This document shows, in pieces, positions 1 to 10,009 of a DNA stretch of 64,000 bases; within the stretch, counting starts at the first letter, position 1; each line of letters begins with the position of its first letter. Source of the stretch: Candidatus Latescibacterota bacterium (GTDB lineage Bacteria; Latescibacterota; UBA2968); the NCBI GenBank assembly GCA_022823725.1, contig JAJEHL010000049.1:310001-374000 (forward strand), given 5' to 3'. Made by a program: the position numbers and the translations under genes. Under the pieces are notes generated by a model. It had not been told where the DNA came from. It saw only the letters and a program-made list of their open reading frames with translations, and made no database searches.

Positions 1-2
1 GA

Positions 3-890
3 GAGGCCGAGCAGATTGCTCTGGATGGTGTTGCGGCAGGACGGGAAAAACTAAAAAGCCAGAGGGAGTACTTCGATTCAGAGGAAGAGTATCAACAGGC
101 CATAAATGGGATGACCGGGTTGATGGCGGATGCTCTCGGATGGGTATTTTTTCAGGAAGGGCGTTTGGAAGATGCCGAGCGGGAATTGATACGCGCCCAT
201 GATCTGAATTCCAAAGATGAGGACACACTTTACCATTTGGGTCAGGTTTACGAGGCGATGGACAATTCCGATCAGGCCGAAGTGTTTTACAAAATGGGTA
301 TAGCAATCCAATCGTCGGGTGAAAATCCCAATGAGCAGGCTCTCAAGTCACTTTATTTGAAGCGACACGGGAGTTTGGATGGATACGACGATTACTTAAA
401 ACCTTTGATAGCCTCAGATCGAGAGACGCGCAAACAAGAGGTCCTGTCTTCTCGGATTGAGTCTCCAGAATCCGCTCTTGTGTTCAATTTGAAGACTCTA
501 AAGGGTAAGCAAGTATCACTAACTTCTTTGAAGGGAAAGGTCGTGGCGATCAATTTCTGGGGAATCTGGTGTGGGTGGTGTGTGGCAGAGATGCCGGAGT
601 TTCAGAATTTGTACGAGCATTACAAAGATGATCCAGATGTGGCGATTTTGACGATTAATAATGATCGCAATCCAGAGTCGGTACTGCCGTGGATGGAGGA
701 AAAGAGCTACACATTCCCGGTTTTGCTCGATGACGGATATGTGAATAAAGCAGGGATTCAGGGCTTTCCCACAACCTGGTTTCTCAACCGGGAGGGACAG
801 ATTGTATTTCTAAAGCGGGGATGGACGAAAGAATTGGAGGAGGAATTTAGCTGGCGTATCGAGGCGTTGAGGGGTGTTGAGGTAAAATAA
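3..890 (+). CDS. TPR plus thioredoxin-like (TlpA/ResA-type) protein, 5' partial
   Basis: The frame is open from the first bases, so the N-terminus lies outside the window. The visible part has tetratricopeptide helices (about bases 100-330, with a clear pattern of A/L/Y-rich 34-residue repeats). A linker follows, then a C-terminal TlpA/ResA-like thioredoxin domain with the active-site motif WCGWC near base 570 and the conserved cis-proline segment GFPTTWF near 765. Such domains reduce disulfides or help cytochrome c maturation outside the cytoplasm, but the missing N-terminus hides any signal peptide. The stop is immediately followed by the ATG of the membrane protein at 891, so the two are probably cotranscribed. 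TPR-thioredoxin fusions often sit near CRTAC1-type proteins, as here. The domain assignment is secure; the substrate is unknown. Confidence 0.85.
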   Translation, partial: EAEQIALDGVAAGREKLKSQREYFDSEEEYQQAINGMTGLMADALGWVFFQEGRLEDAERELIRAHDLNSKDEDTLYHLGQVYEAMDNSDQAEVFYKMGIAIQSSGENPNEQALKSLYLKRHGSLDGYDDYLKPLIASDRETRKQEVLSSRIESPESALVFNLKTLKGKQVSLTSLKGKVVAINFWGIWCGWCVAEMPEFQNLYEHYKDDPDVAILTINNDRNPESVLPWMEEKSYTFPVLLDDGYVNKAGIQGFPTTWFLNREGQIVFLKRGWTKELEEEFSWRIEALRGVEVK

Positions 891-2837
891 ATGGGGCAAG
901 TGCGAGACGATCGGTTTAAGATTCGCGCGGTGGTTCTGGGGGCGTTTTTTGTGGTGCTGGTGAGCGTTTGGGCTACCTATTCTGAGTTTATTGTGCGGGC
1001 CTCTCGGTTGAACATGAGCAATTTTGCGCTGGCACTATTTGTGCCCTTTGTGCTGTGTGTTCTGATTGTAAATCCGGTGCTCAAAGCGAAAAAACCCGAG
1101 TGGGCGTTCGGACGTTCGGATTTGCTGGTGGCATTGACGATGGGGTTGGCCAGTGCGGTGATCCCGGCGGCGGACGGACTGCCGGGGTATTTGTTGGGGA
1201 TTCTTGCAGCACCGTTTTATTTTGCTACACCGGAGAATGGGTGGGCACCCTACTTGCACAATCACATCAGACCGTGGATGGCGCCCTCGGAAGACGGGCG
1301 GGCGATGACATGGTTTTTTGAGGGATTACCGCCCGGACAGGCCGTGCCGTGGGGAGCGTGGGTTTTGCCACTGTTCTGGTGGTTGAGTTTTATTGGTGCA
1401 GCGGCGTGTGTGTCGATCTGTCTGGCGGTTTTGTTGCGGCGGCAGTGGGTGGATCACGAGCGATTGGTCTATCCGCTGGCAAATGTGGCGGTAGATCTGG
1501 TCTCGGTGCCAAAACACGGGATACGAATGATTGGGGGAAGGTTGTTCTGGTCGGGCGCTGTGACGGGATTTGGGATGATCGCCTGGAACATCCTGTCGTA
1601 TTTTTCTCCTGGGGCACCCAAATTTCCTACGGGCAGTTACCGGTCCGGAACATCGCTACCACTGGGGCGCAATTTTCCCGGAATCCGGATCAAGCTCAAT
1701 TTGTTTACGATCGGGTTTGTGTATTTTGCCAACCTGGAAGTGTTGTTTAGCGTCTGGTTTTTTTATGTGTTGAATGTATTTCAGGTGGGTATCTTAAGGC
1801 GTCTGGGATTTGGTTTGAAGAACTCCGATAGTTGGGGCTCGTCATACGAGGTGGCTGGCTGGGAGGGTTTCGGGGCATTGACCGTATTTGTGGGTTGGGG
1901 GTTGTGGATGGCCCGAAGGCACTTATACACCGCGTTCCGCAGTGCTTTTAGAGGGGGGCAGAACACCGGAGATACGGACGAGATGATGGGGTACCGGGCG
2001 GCGGTATGGGGGATGTTGATAGGACTGGGGTACCTGGTGTTGTGGTTACACGCGGCGGGGATGGCCTATGGCGCAGCCATTCTGTGTGTTTTAGCAACGC
2101 TGGTGACGTATGTGGGAGTAGCCAAGATCGTGGCGGAGACCGGGTTGATTTATGTGCGCACCCCGCTGAGCGGTCAGGCATTTACGATGGCTGCTCTGGG
2201 TACGCGTACCCTGTCGGGGGCGACGATGACGGCATTGGCATTTTCCTATGCGTTGATCTCCTACCGGGGATTGTTTATGCCCGGGTTGGTTCACGGGGCA
2301 CGGCTGGCAGATTTTGTGCGTGGCAATCGACGCCTTCTGCTCTGGGCTGTGGTGTTTGGCCTGGTGCTGAGTGCAGTGGTATCGCTTGCATTTACGCTTC
2401 ACCTGGCCTATGTCCACGGAGCCTATCATTTTGATGTGTGGCCTTATCGGAGTGGGAACAAAGCGGCGTTTAATGCAGCAGTTGCCAAGATGAAGACACC
2501 ACAGGGGACGGACAGTACCCGGCTGATGCTGTTCGGTATCGGTGCCGCGCTGATGGGACTGCTGAGTTTTTTGCGTTATCGGTTTCCGAGGTGGCCGCTT
2601 CACCCGATCGGGCTGACCATTCCCGGCACCAATTTTACACGGGAACTGGCGTTTTCTGCCTTTCTGGTCTGGGCGATCAAAGGGTTGTTGCTGAAGGGAG
2701 GGGGGATGGTATTATATCGCCAGTGGCAGCCTTTTTTTATTGGTCTGTTGGTTGGATATGCGCTGGCAGTAACGCTGTCTTTTGTGGTGGATCTGGTCTG
2801 GTTCCCCGGGCAGGGGCATGTGGTGCATGTATTTTGA
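891..2837 (+). CDS. Polytopic membrane protein, DUF6785/DUF6784 type
   Basis: This 648-residue protein has about 14 hydrophobic segments spread over its length and no signal peptide. The pattern, including an early NPVLKAK-type loop, a WDHERLVYPLA-like stretch near residue 190 and the segment KIVAETGLIYVRTPLSG near residue 415, matches the uncharacterised DUF6785 (with DUF6784) family as I recall it from Latescibacteria, Planctomycetes and Poribacteria. No function is established for the family; its shape suggests a transporter or a membrane scaffold. The start abuts the stop of the TPR-thioredoxin gene, and a gap of about 70 bases separates it from the FG-GAP gene downstream. The family call is from memory of the pattern, so it is moderately sure; that it is an integral membrane protein is clear. 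Confidence 0.7.
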   Translation: MGQVRDDRFKIRAVVLGAFFVVLVSVWATYSEFIVRASRLNMSNFALALFVPFVLCVLIVNPVLKAKKPEWAFGRSDLLVALTMGLASAVIPAADGLPGYLLGILAAPFYFATPENGWAPYLHNHIRPWMAPSEDGRAMTWFFEGLPPGQAVPWGAWVLPLFWWLSFIGAAACVSICLAVLLRRQWVDHERLVYPLANVAVDLVSVPKHGIRMIGGRLFWSGAVTGFGMIAWNILSYFSPGAPKFPTGSYRSGTSLPLGRNFPGIRIKLNLFTIGFVYFANLEVLFSVWFFYVLNVFQVGILRRLGFGLKNSDSWGSSYEVAGWEGFGALTVFVGWGLWMARRHLYTAFRSAFRGGQNTGDTDEMMGYRAAVWGMLIGLGYLVLWLHAAGMAYGAAILCVLATLVTYVGVAKIVAETGLIYVRTPLSGQAFTMAALGTRTLSGATMTALAFSYALISYRGLFMPGLVHGARLADFVRGNRRLLLWAVVFGLVLSAVVSLAFTLHLAYVHGAYHFDVWPYRSGNKAAFNAAVAKMKTPQGTDSTRLMLFGIGAALMGLLSFLRYRFPRWPLHPIGLTIPGTNFTRELAFSAFLVWAIKGLLLKGGGMVLYRQWQPFFIGLLVGYALAVTLSFVVDLVWFPGQGHVVHVF

Positions 2838-2910
2838 GTTCGGGTTTATTGATGGCCTGATAAGAGATATCGCGTCGATGTAGTTTCCAATTTTCAACTG
2901 GGAGGGAGTC

Positions 2911-4899
2911 ATGGCAAATAATGAACAATTGCTGGCGGAGATTGACCTATCGGGATGTCCGCTGGGTACGGTGCTGGATAAGACAGAACCGGATCAGAGT
3001 ATCGAGGAGCAGTATTTCAAGGGCTGGGGAAATGCGCTGGTCGCGCCCCCCAAGTGGAATATGCTGAGTAACTATCGGGTGGTGAAAGATGGCGACACAG
3101 AAGTGTTGGAGCACACTGCCAAGTCAGACCGGTGCCTGGTGACTGGTGAGCCTCTGTGGGGGGATTACGCGGTGGAAGCGCAGGTGCGACAGTTAAACGC
3201 ATATACCCAGCCGGGGAATGACGACCCCCATGCGATTGTCGCCCGGTCGGGGATTATGGTGCGGTATCAGGATTTGAGGCGGTATTATTATTTTTGTATG
3301 GAGGGATTTGATCGGTTTGTGCTCTATCGGAGAGAAGACGAGGCGTGGACGATGCTGGCTGATCTGCCCAATGGATTTGATAGGGGACAGTATTACACGC
3401 TGAAAGTGGTGTGTGAGGGCGAGCGGTTTGCGTGTTATGTGAATGGCGAGCAGGCATTTGTGGCTTATGACGATCGCTTTCCAACGGGGAAGGTGGGCGT
3501 GCGTACAAATACGCGGAGTCGCATGCGCGCGGTGCGTGTCACGACGAGTGGATCTGCCAATGCCGCGTATGTGAGTCGGTTGGATACATACCAAAAAGAG
3601 GTGGCAGAGGAGGCGGAAAAGTATCCGGAGCCAGTGCTGTGGAAGCGGATTGATATCGGCGAGTTCTGGCCGTGTGAGGTTCGATACGGCGATTTTAGAG
3701 GGGCGGGACAAAAGGAAATTGTGTTGCAGAAGGAGACGGATGAAGGCGTGCGCGTCGCGTGCTTGAATTTTGATGGGGAAGTGCAATACGATCGGACTTT
3801 TCCCGCGGCAAAAGGGCTGCAACGATCTGTGGTACACGACCTGGATGGGGATGGGGTGGAAGATTTTATCGGTATTGAGAATGATCGGTTAAAGCTGGTG
3901 AGCGGAAAATCGGGTGAGGTGACGGCGGAGACAGAACTGCCGAGGACAGGACCGTATCGGGGACACAGGAATGCGAGCATGGGAGATGTTTTGCATTCAC
4001 TCAAGGTGATCTGGCCGTGTAAAATTAGAAAGACAGAGAAGGCGCAGGATTTGATTTTGCGGGATGGCGACGGCGCGGGTACCGGGTATTCGATCTGGGC
4101 TTATGACGAAAATTTGAACTTGCGCTGGCGGCAGGATGCGCACAATGCGTGGTACGGGATGTATATCTGGTTTTACGATGTGGATGGCGACGGGCGGGAC
4201 GAAATTTTGCCCGGTTATGATTTGTACGATGGGGATGGCAATCATCTCTGGACAATGGAGGGTGCGGAGTACATTGAGGATTCTGGCGGTGCAGGTCATA
4301 TTGACCACGCTTCTTTTGGGGAATTGGATGGGGATGAGAGCAATGGGCCAGAGGTCGGGATTGCGGGGAGCGATCCGGGATTTTTCCTGGTGGATGCGCG
4401 GGATGGCACTTTGTTGCGGCACCATCGCTATGGGCATGTGCAGGGGATTTACGCGGGGAATTTTAGACCCGATTTGCCGGGGTTAGAGATGTGGATGGGC
4501 GATCGGTGGGGAACTTATGGAATTATGAATCTGGTGAGTGGGCAGGGAGATCCGCTGTCCCGGATGGAGCCGGATAACACGAGCCAGGGGGGACCTGCTG
4601 TGAATTGGGTGGGCGATGGACACGAGTTGTTGTTTGTCAGCACCAGCGCGGAATCATTCGGGTTTTACGATGCAGAGTGTCGCAAGGTGATCAAACCCGT
4701 GTGCGAGGGCGTGCCATTCGATTGGGCGGGCGGGGTTGTGGAAGATGTGGTGGGAGATCCGAGAGATGAGATTACGTATGTGTACGAGGGTGCCATTTAT
4801 ATTTTGACTCAGGACACGCCTTATAAGGGCGATAGGATCTACGCGCCTGAGCGTCGGATGGATATTTCGATACCGGGATGGAAGGAACACGATGCTTGA
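2911..4899 (+). CDS. FG-GAP propeller protein with N-terminal LamG/DUF1080-like domain
   Basis: The 662-residue product begins with a concanavalin-like jelly-roll resembling 3-keto-disaccharide hydrolase (DUF1080) domains: residues 30-215 with motifs WGDYAVEAQVR and GRYYTLKVVCEGERF-like strands. A seven-bladed FG-GAP/VCBS propeller follows, carrying repeated calcium-loop motifs DLDGDGVEDF, DVDGDGRDEI and ELDGDESNGPE. This layout is seen in rhamnogalacturonan-lyase-like and cell-surface proteins that bind or process glycans. No signal peptide is visible at the N-terminus, which is odd for a calcium-binding propeller. The start at 2911 is preceded by a strong GGGAGGGAG ribosome site. The last 8 bases overlap the next gene, which implies coupled translation. 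No catalytic residue can be named. Confidence 0.75.
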   Translation: MANNEQLLAEIDLSGCPLGTVLDKTEPDQSIEEQYFKGWGNALVAPPKWNMLSNYRVVKDGDTEVLEHTAKSDRCLVTGEPLWGDYAVEAQVRQLNAYTQPGNDDPHAIVARSGIMVRYQDLRRYYYFCMEGFDRFVLYRREDEAWTMLADLPNGFDRGQYYTLKVVCEGERFACYVNGEQAFVAYDDRFPTGKVGVRTNTRSRMRAVRVTTSGSANAAYVSRLDTYQKEVAEEAEKYPEPVLWKRIDIGEFWPCEVRYGDFRGAGQKEIVLQKETDEGVRVACLNFDGEVQYDRTFPAAKGLQRSVVHDLDGDGVEDFIGIENDRLKLVSGKSGEVTAETELPRTGPYRGHRNASMGDVLHSLKVIWPCKIRKTEKAQDLILRDGDGAGTGYSIWAYDENLNLRWRQDAHNAWYGMYIWFYDVDGDGRDEILPGYDLYDGDGNHLWTMEGAEYIEDSGGAGHIDHASFGELDGDESNGPEVGIAGSDPGFFLVDARDGTLLRHHRYGHVQGIYAGNFRPDLPGLEMWMGDRWGTYGIMNLVSGQGDPLSRMEPDNTSQGGPAVNWVGDGHELLFVSTSAESFGFYDAECRKVIKPVCEGVPFDWAGGVVEDVVGDPRDEITYVYEGAIYILTQDTPYKGDRIYAPERRMDISIPGWKEHDA

Positions 4900-7800
4900 T
4901 ATTCGTCGCATGATCGGGTTGTTGATGATGTTGGGTCTTGGGTGTGGAGAGGAAAAGATGGCTACGCCATCCGCGGATTATGTCTCTGCGTTCTATACGG
5001 GTGTGTTCGCGCTGGAGGTGGGTGCTTTTGACCGGGCAGATGCCAGTTTGAGCCGTGCTCTTACAATGGAACCCGATGAGCCAGCTGCGTGGGCAAATCG
5101 CGGGGTATTGCGGTTGCGGCGCGGGGATTACGACGGGGCTGCAAAGGACTTGGAGACAGCGCGTTCACTGATGCCTGAAAGCGGTGCTATCGCGATGTTA
5201 CAGGGATTGGTTGAGCGCAGTAGAGGACAATCCGATACTGCTATCGCGTTTTTCGAGGAAGCGACGCAACAGGGGCTTGTGAAGGCGCAGTACGCGCTGA
5301 TAAAGGAGGTTGAACGGCGAGGAGGAGCAGGGAGCGAGCAAGAGGTCTGGATAGAGTTGGAAGCTCTGATTAAACAGGTGCCGCACAATCCCGCGCTGTG
5401 GGTCGAGCGGGCGAGGCAAGCGGGCAAACGGGGCGATGAAGAGGCTCTGCGCGCATCGGTGGAGAAGTTGGGCGCGTGGGCAGAAGGCTGGCCGGATGCG
5501 GCGCGGGTGCAGTTGCGTCGTTTGCAGGATGCGGCGGAAGGAGAGAGCACTTTGCAAGCGATGTTTTTGCACAATGTGTTGTTGCGCGATCCGCTGTACC
5601 GGCGCGCGCTGGATGCACTGATTGTGCCGGCTGAACGCCTGGGAGATCCCGTGGTTGAATTTTTGAAGTTCAATACACCTCAGGCTATGCCGTCGCCTGC
5701 GGATTTGAACATGCATTTTGAATCCAAATCTGTTGCGGGTTTGGAGGGAAGTGATTGGCAGGTACTCAAGCCTTTCTGGTTGAAAGAAGGAGTAAAGGTG
5801 GTTTCGGCGAGTGCTTCTCAAGTGCGGGGGACGGAGGGGATTGCGCTCGATTTTTCCGGTGTGTTGGGGATGGATGGGATGCTGACAGTAGATTGGAATA
5901 ACGATTTTGCGTTAGATCTGGCGCTGGTGGGGGCACAGGGTTTTCGATTGTTCCGGCGTACTGAAGATGGCGGGGTTGAGGATGTGACGGATTCTATCGG
6001 GTTGGACGAAGGAGAGATGGCATATTCTGGCGTGTGGGGAGCAGATGTAGAGATGGATGGCGATGTCGATTTCGTGTTGGGGCGTTCTACAGGGCCGCCT
6101 CTCGTGTTGCAAAACAATGGGGATGGTTCGTTTGTGGCGCGAGAACTTTTCGGTAATGTGGATGGGCTGATGGGTTTTGTGTGGGCTGATGGGGATGGCG
6201 ATGGCGATCCCGATGCGACGATGCTGGATCGGGAAGGGCAGTTGATCGAAGCGATTAACGAGCGGGCGGGTGTATTTACGCCGGGGGTAAAGAAGGCGGT
6301 GAATGGGGTTGCGTTAAGCGCGGGAGACCTGGATCGAGACGGGCGCTTAGAGCGGGTGGTTGTAGATCGAGATGGTGCAGTGATCGCTGTGTCGCAAGGG
6401 GAGATACGCACGCTGATTCAGGGGGATTCAGCCGCTGGTCGTGTTTCGCTTTTTATAGCGGATCTGGATAATAATGGTGCGCTGGATCTGGTGTTTGGCA
6501 AACGCGCTTATCTGGCGTCGGAAATGGCTTACCATGCTCTGGATCTGCAAGCGAAAGTGACAGGTGTGGCGGATTTGACGGGCGATGGTCGGCTCGATTT
6601 GCTGGGTGTTTCGGATACAGGCGAGGCGTTGCAACTGGTGAATCGGGGTAATTTGGCGTATCGCTGGCAGGCGATTCGTCCCCTGGGCGGAAGGGCGCTG
6701 GGTGATGGGCGGATCAATGCTCTGGGTTTGGGGGCAGAAGTGGAGTTGCGTTCGGGTGCGTTTTATCAGAAGCAAGTGGTGGCTGATCCGGTGGTGCATT
6801 TTGGATTGGGGACTTATACGGGGGCAGATCTCGTGCGAATTGTGTGGCCCAATGGGATGCCCCAGGTGGAGTTTGATCTGGAGGTGGATCAGGAGGTGCG
6901 CGCTGTACAGCGGTTGAAGGGGTCGTGTCCCTGGGTTTTTGCGCACAATGGATCGGAGATGGGGTTTGTAACGGATTTTTTGTGGCGGTCGCCTCTGGGC
7001 ATGCGGATTAATGCCCAGGTGGTTGCGGGTATTGCTCGGACGGAAGATTGGGTGAAGATCAGAGGCGATCAACTGGTTGCGAAAAATGGGGTGTACGATG
7101 TCCGGATTACGGGCGAGCTTTGGGAGACGCATTTTGTCGATTGGGTATCTCTCGTTGCGGTTGATCATCCCGAAGGGACGTCGGTTTTTGTGGATGAACG
7201 TTTTGCCCGGGTTTCTCCATCGCTCGAGATTTACGCGACTACGCAGCCCCAATCCTTTGCTGTAGTGAAAGATGATCGGGGGCGCGATGTGACCGATAGG
7301 GTGCGGGTGCGAGATGGACAGTATGTGGATACTTTTGGATGGGGCATATATCAAGGGGTGACGCGAGAACACTATGTGGAGGTGGAGGTGGGAGACGAGG
7401 TGCCCAGGGAAGGATCTCTATGGCTGGTCGGTCAGGGATGGATTCACCCGACGGATAGTTCGATCAATGTGGCTCTGGGACAGGGTAGCCGTCCACCGCC
7501 CCAGGGACTTTCACTGCATGTATTTGACGGGGCTGATTGGCGCGTCGTGTATCCCGATCTGGGTTTTCCAGCCGGAAAGCGCAAGACGGTGTTGATCGAT
7601 CTGAGTGGCGTTTTTCCGCGAGATGTTCCCCGAAAATTTAGATTGCAGACCAATTTGGAGATTTATTGGGACCGTTTGGCGTGGGCTGTACCGCTTGAAG
7701 ACAGTGTGATGACGATTCAATCTGTGCCTTTGGCGCGCGCACAGTTGCGTTATCGCGGGTTTTCTCATGTGACGGAGGCAGATGCGAGTTCGCCCGAGGT

Positions 7801-8215
7801 GCCGGATTATGACGTGCTTAGTGGGACTTCGCAATTGTGGCGAGATCTCGTGGGGTATTATACGCGATATGGAGATGTAGAGCCATTGCTGGCACAGGTC
7901 GATGATCGATATGCGATTGTGAATGCAGGAGATGAAATTCAATTGCTGTTTACGGCTTTGCCCAATCCTGGGAATCAGGTGAGAGATTTTGTATTAAAAG
8001 GCGACGGATGGGTTAAGGATGGCGACTATAATACGGCTTTTTCTACAACGGTGTTGCCCTTGCCCGCGCATGGGGTTTTGTCTTATGATCGCGCGCCCAA
8101 AACGCTTGAAGACGATCCCGTGTTTAAGCGCAATGCAGAGGATTGGCAGCGGTTTCACACGCGGTATGTGACGCCAGATTGGTTTGATCGGGCGCTGAGG
8201 AATGACAGGCCATGA
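4892..8215 (+). CDS. Large lipoprotein: TPR plus CRTAC1/ASPIC-UnbV propeller
   Basis: The 1107-residue protein opens with a lipoprotein signal (hydrophobic LLMMLGLG then Cys18). TPR repeats span residues about 30-230. An FG-GAP propeller follows with loops DWNNDFALDLAL, EMDGDVDFVLG, DGDGDGDPDA and DLDNNGALDLVFG. An ASPIC/UnbV region (FGLGTYTGADLVRIVWPNG) comes near residue 640. The C-terminal 450 residues contain the CPWVF...GFVTDFLWRSPLGMRIN block found in large CRTAC1 proteins of several phyla. It is probably an envelope-anchored protein. It overlaps the upstream gene by 8 bases and the downstream CRTAC1 gene by 4 bases (ATGA), so the propeller proteins form one translational unit. Function is unknown; calcium-dependent adhesion or a scaffold role is inference. 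Confidence 0.8.
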   Translation: MLDIRRMIGLLMMLGLGCGEEKMATPSADYVSAFYTGVFALEVGAFDRADASLSRALTMEPDEPAAWANRGVLRLRRGDYDGAAKDLETARSLMPESGAIAMLQGLVERSRGQSDTAIAFFEEATQQGLVKAQYALIKEVERRGGAGSEQEVWIELEALIKQVPHNPALWVERARQAGKRGDEEALRASVEKLGAWAEGWPDAARVQLRRLQDAAEGESTLQAMFLHNVLLRDPLYRRALDALIVPAERLGDPVVEFLKFNTPQAMPSPADLNMHFESKSVAGLEGSDWQVLKPFWLKEGVKVVSASASQVRGTEGIALDFSGVLGMDGMLTVDWNNDFALDLALVGAQGFRLFRRTEDGGVEDVTDSIGLDEGEMAYSGVWGADVEMDGDVDFVLGRSTGPPLVLQNNGDGSFVARELFGNVDGLMGFVWADGDGDGDPDATMLDREGQLIEAINERAGVFTPGVKKAVNGVALSAGDLDRDGRLERVVVDRDGAVIAVSQGEIRTLIQGDSAAGRVSLFIADLDNNGALDLVFGKRAYLASEMAYHALDLQAKVTGVADLTGDGRLDLLGVSDTGEALQLVNRGNLAYRWQAIRPLGGRALGDGRINALGLGAEVELRSGAFYQKQVVADPVVHFGLGTYTGADLVRIVWPNGMPQVEFDLEVDQEVRAVQRLKGSCPWVFAHNGSEMGFVTDFLWRSPLGMRINAQVVAGIARTEDWVKIRGDQLVAKNGVYDVRITGELWETHFVDWVSLVAVDHPEGTSVFVDERFARVSPSLEIYATTQPQSFAVVKDDRGRDVTDRVRVRDGQYVDTFGWGIYQGVTREHYVEVEVGDEVPREGSLWLVGQGWIHPTDSSINVALGQGSRPPPQGLSLHVFDGADWRVVYPDLGFPAGKRKTVLIDLSGVFPRDVPRKFRLQTNLEIYWDRLAWAVPLEDSVMTIQSVPLARAQLRYRGFSHVTEADASSPEVPDYDVLSGTSQLWRDLVGYYTRYGDVEPLLAQVDDRYAIVNAGDEIQLLFTALPNPGNQVRDFVLKGDGWVKDGDYNTAFSTTVLPLPAHGVLSYDRAPKTLEDDPVFKRNAEDWQRFHTRYVTPDWFDRALRNDRP

Positions 8216-10008
8216 ACCGGGAAGACAGCGGGATAGAGGAGAGACGGCCCAATCGCGTCGTGCGGATTCTGGTGGTGCTGTTTTTTGGGCTGTTGCTGGT
8301 GGCACTGGGCGCGATGAAGTGGGGTGGGGAGCAAGAAGATAGCGTGAGTGGCACAGACTCTGAGCGATATGGATTCTACCTGAGAGAAGTTGGAAAACAG
8401 GTGGGGATCAATTTTGTACATGAAGCGCCTGTGCTGGATGCAAAGCTGGATCATATTATGCCGATTATCGCTTCAATGGGCGCGGCGGTGTCGGTGGTGG
8501 ATTACGACCGGGATGGATGGCAGGATTTGTATGTGACGAGTAGTCGCAAGGGCAGTTTGAATCGGTTGTATCGCAATATAGAGGGAATGGGTTTCCACGA
8601 TGTAGCGACCGATTTGGGTGTGGCAGATGTGAATCGGGTGGGTGTGAGCATGGGCTCTGTATGGGGTGATTACGATAACGACGGGTTTGAAGATTTGTTT
8701 TTGTATAAGTGGGGCCGTCCTGAGTTATTTCGCAATCGGGATGGGAAGGTGTTTGAGCGCGTGACGGAAATAGTGGGTTTGCCTGAGTGGATCAATGCTG
8801 GGAGTGCAATTTGGGTAGATTACGATTGCGATGGTTATCTGGATATTTTTGTGGCGGGTTACTGGCCCGAGTCCCTGAATCTGTGGGATTTGGAGACCAC
8901 GCGGATGATGCCGGAGAGTTTTGAATATGCGAATAATGGGGGACGAAAGTATTTGCTGAGGAACTCGGGCGGTGGGATATTTGAAGATGTGACTGTACAG
9001 GTCGGGATCACGAGCAGAAGGTGGACACTGGCGGTGGGGGCGGCGGACTTGAATGGTTCCGGGTTTCCCGATTTGTTTTTGTCCAATGATTACGGGATTT
9101 CCGAGTTGTATGTGAACGAGGGAGGAAAGCGGTTTGTCGAGATGGGAGAGCAAGCCGGGGTGGGACGCCAGCCAAAGAGCGGTATGAATGCCGCATTTGG
9201 CGATGTGCTGAATCGTGGAGATTTGGCAATTTACGAGACGAATATTTCTCAGGCGGGTGTTCTCATTCAGGGGAATAATTTGTGGGTGCCCATGGGGGGT
9301 GAGACCTTGCGGTTTGAAAATCTGGCCGGGGCGATGGGCGTGGATTTGGGTGGGTGGAGTTTTGGCGCGCAGTTTGGAGATTTGAATAACGATGGGGCGC
9401 TGGATCTCGTTTTGACCAATGGATATGTTTCGGCAGATGGAAGTGGGAATTACTGGTACGATTTTTCTCAGGTGGCGGGCGGGCATAGCGCGATTATTTC
9501 AGATGCAAAAAATTGGCCTCCAATGCGGGGTAGAAGTCTGGCTGGTCGCCAGACCAAGCGCGTTTGGGTGAACGACGGGGAGGGCCAATTTGTCGAGGTG
9601 GCACAGGCAGTGGGTGTGGAAGACCGATTCGATGGGCGGGCTGTGGCTCTGGTAGATTTGTGGAATCGGGGGGTGCTGGATGTGGTGGTGGCCAATCAGC
9701 GGGGACCGCTTTTGTTGTACCGCAATACAGTGCGGGCAGAGGCAAACTGGATTGGGTTCAATCTGGTTGGACAGCAGAGCAATCGCAGTGCGATTGGGGC
9801 GCGAGTGCAGGTGTTTTGGAATGATGAGGTGCAGGTGCAGGAGGTGCTGGGCGGCAGCGGCTATGCCGCGCAGAATCAACGCCCGCTACATTTTGGTTTA
9901 GGCGATGGTGCAGTGGTTGATAGCGTTGCGATACGCTGGCCGTCGGGACAAGTACAGATGTTTTACACACTCGATGTACGACGGGTGCATCGGATTGTAG
10001 AGAATTGA
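8212..10008 (+). CDS. CRTAC1-family protein with N-terminal membrane anchor
   Basis: The 598-residue product has one transmembrane anchor at residues 20-40 and then an FG-GAP propeller with at least five DxDxDG-like loops (DYDRDGWQD, DYDNDGFED, DYDCDGYLD, DLNGSGFPD, DLNNDGALD). It ends in an ASPIC/UnbV domain (GARVQVFWNDE ... FGLGDGAVVDSVAIRWPSG). It is a shorter paralogue of the protein encoded just upstream, with a 4-base overlap, and the RnfD-like gene starts one base after its stop. It is probably exported and membrane-tethered. The substrate is unknown. The family name comes from the human cartilage protein CRTAC1 and does not tell its bacterial role. Confidence 0.85.
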   Translation: MNREDSGIEERRPNRVVRILVVLFFGLLLVALGAMKWGGEQEDSVSGTDSERYGFYLREVGKQVGINFVHEAPVLDAKLDHIMPIIASMGAAVSVVDYDRDGWQDLYVTSSRKGSLNRLYRNIEGMGFHDVATDLGVADVNRVGVSMGSVWGDYDNDGFEDLFLYKWGRPELFRNRDGKVFERVTEIVGLPEWINAGSAIWVDYDCDGYLDIFVAGYWPESLNLWDLETTRMMPESFEYANNGGRKYLLRNSGGGIFEDVTVQVGITSRRWTLAVGAADLNGSGFPDLFLSNDYGISELYVNEGGKRFVEMGEQAGVGRQPKSGMNAAFGDVLNRGDLAIYETNISQAGVLIQGNNLWVPMGGETLRFENLAGAMGVDLGGWSFGAQFGDLNNDGALDLVLTNGYVSADGSGNYWYDFSQVAGGHSAIISDAKNWPPMRGRSLAGRQTKRVWVNDGEGQFVEVAQAVGVEDRFDGRAVALVDLWNRGVLDVVVANQRGPLLLYRNTVRAEANWIGFNLVGQQSNRSAIGARVQVFWNDEVQVQEVLGGSGYAAQNQRPLHFGLGDGAVVDSVAIRWPSGQVQMFYTLDVRRVHRIVEN

Positions 10009-10009
10009 A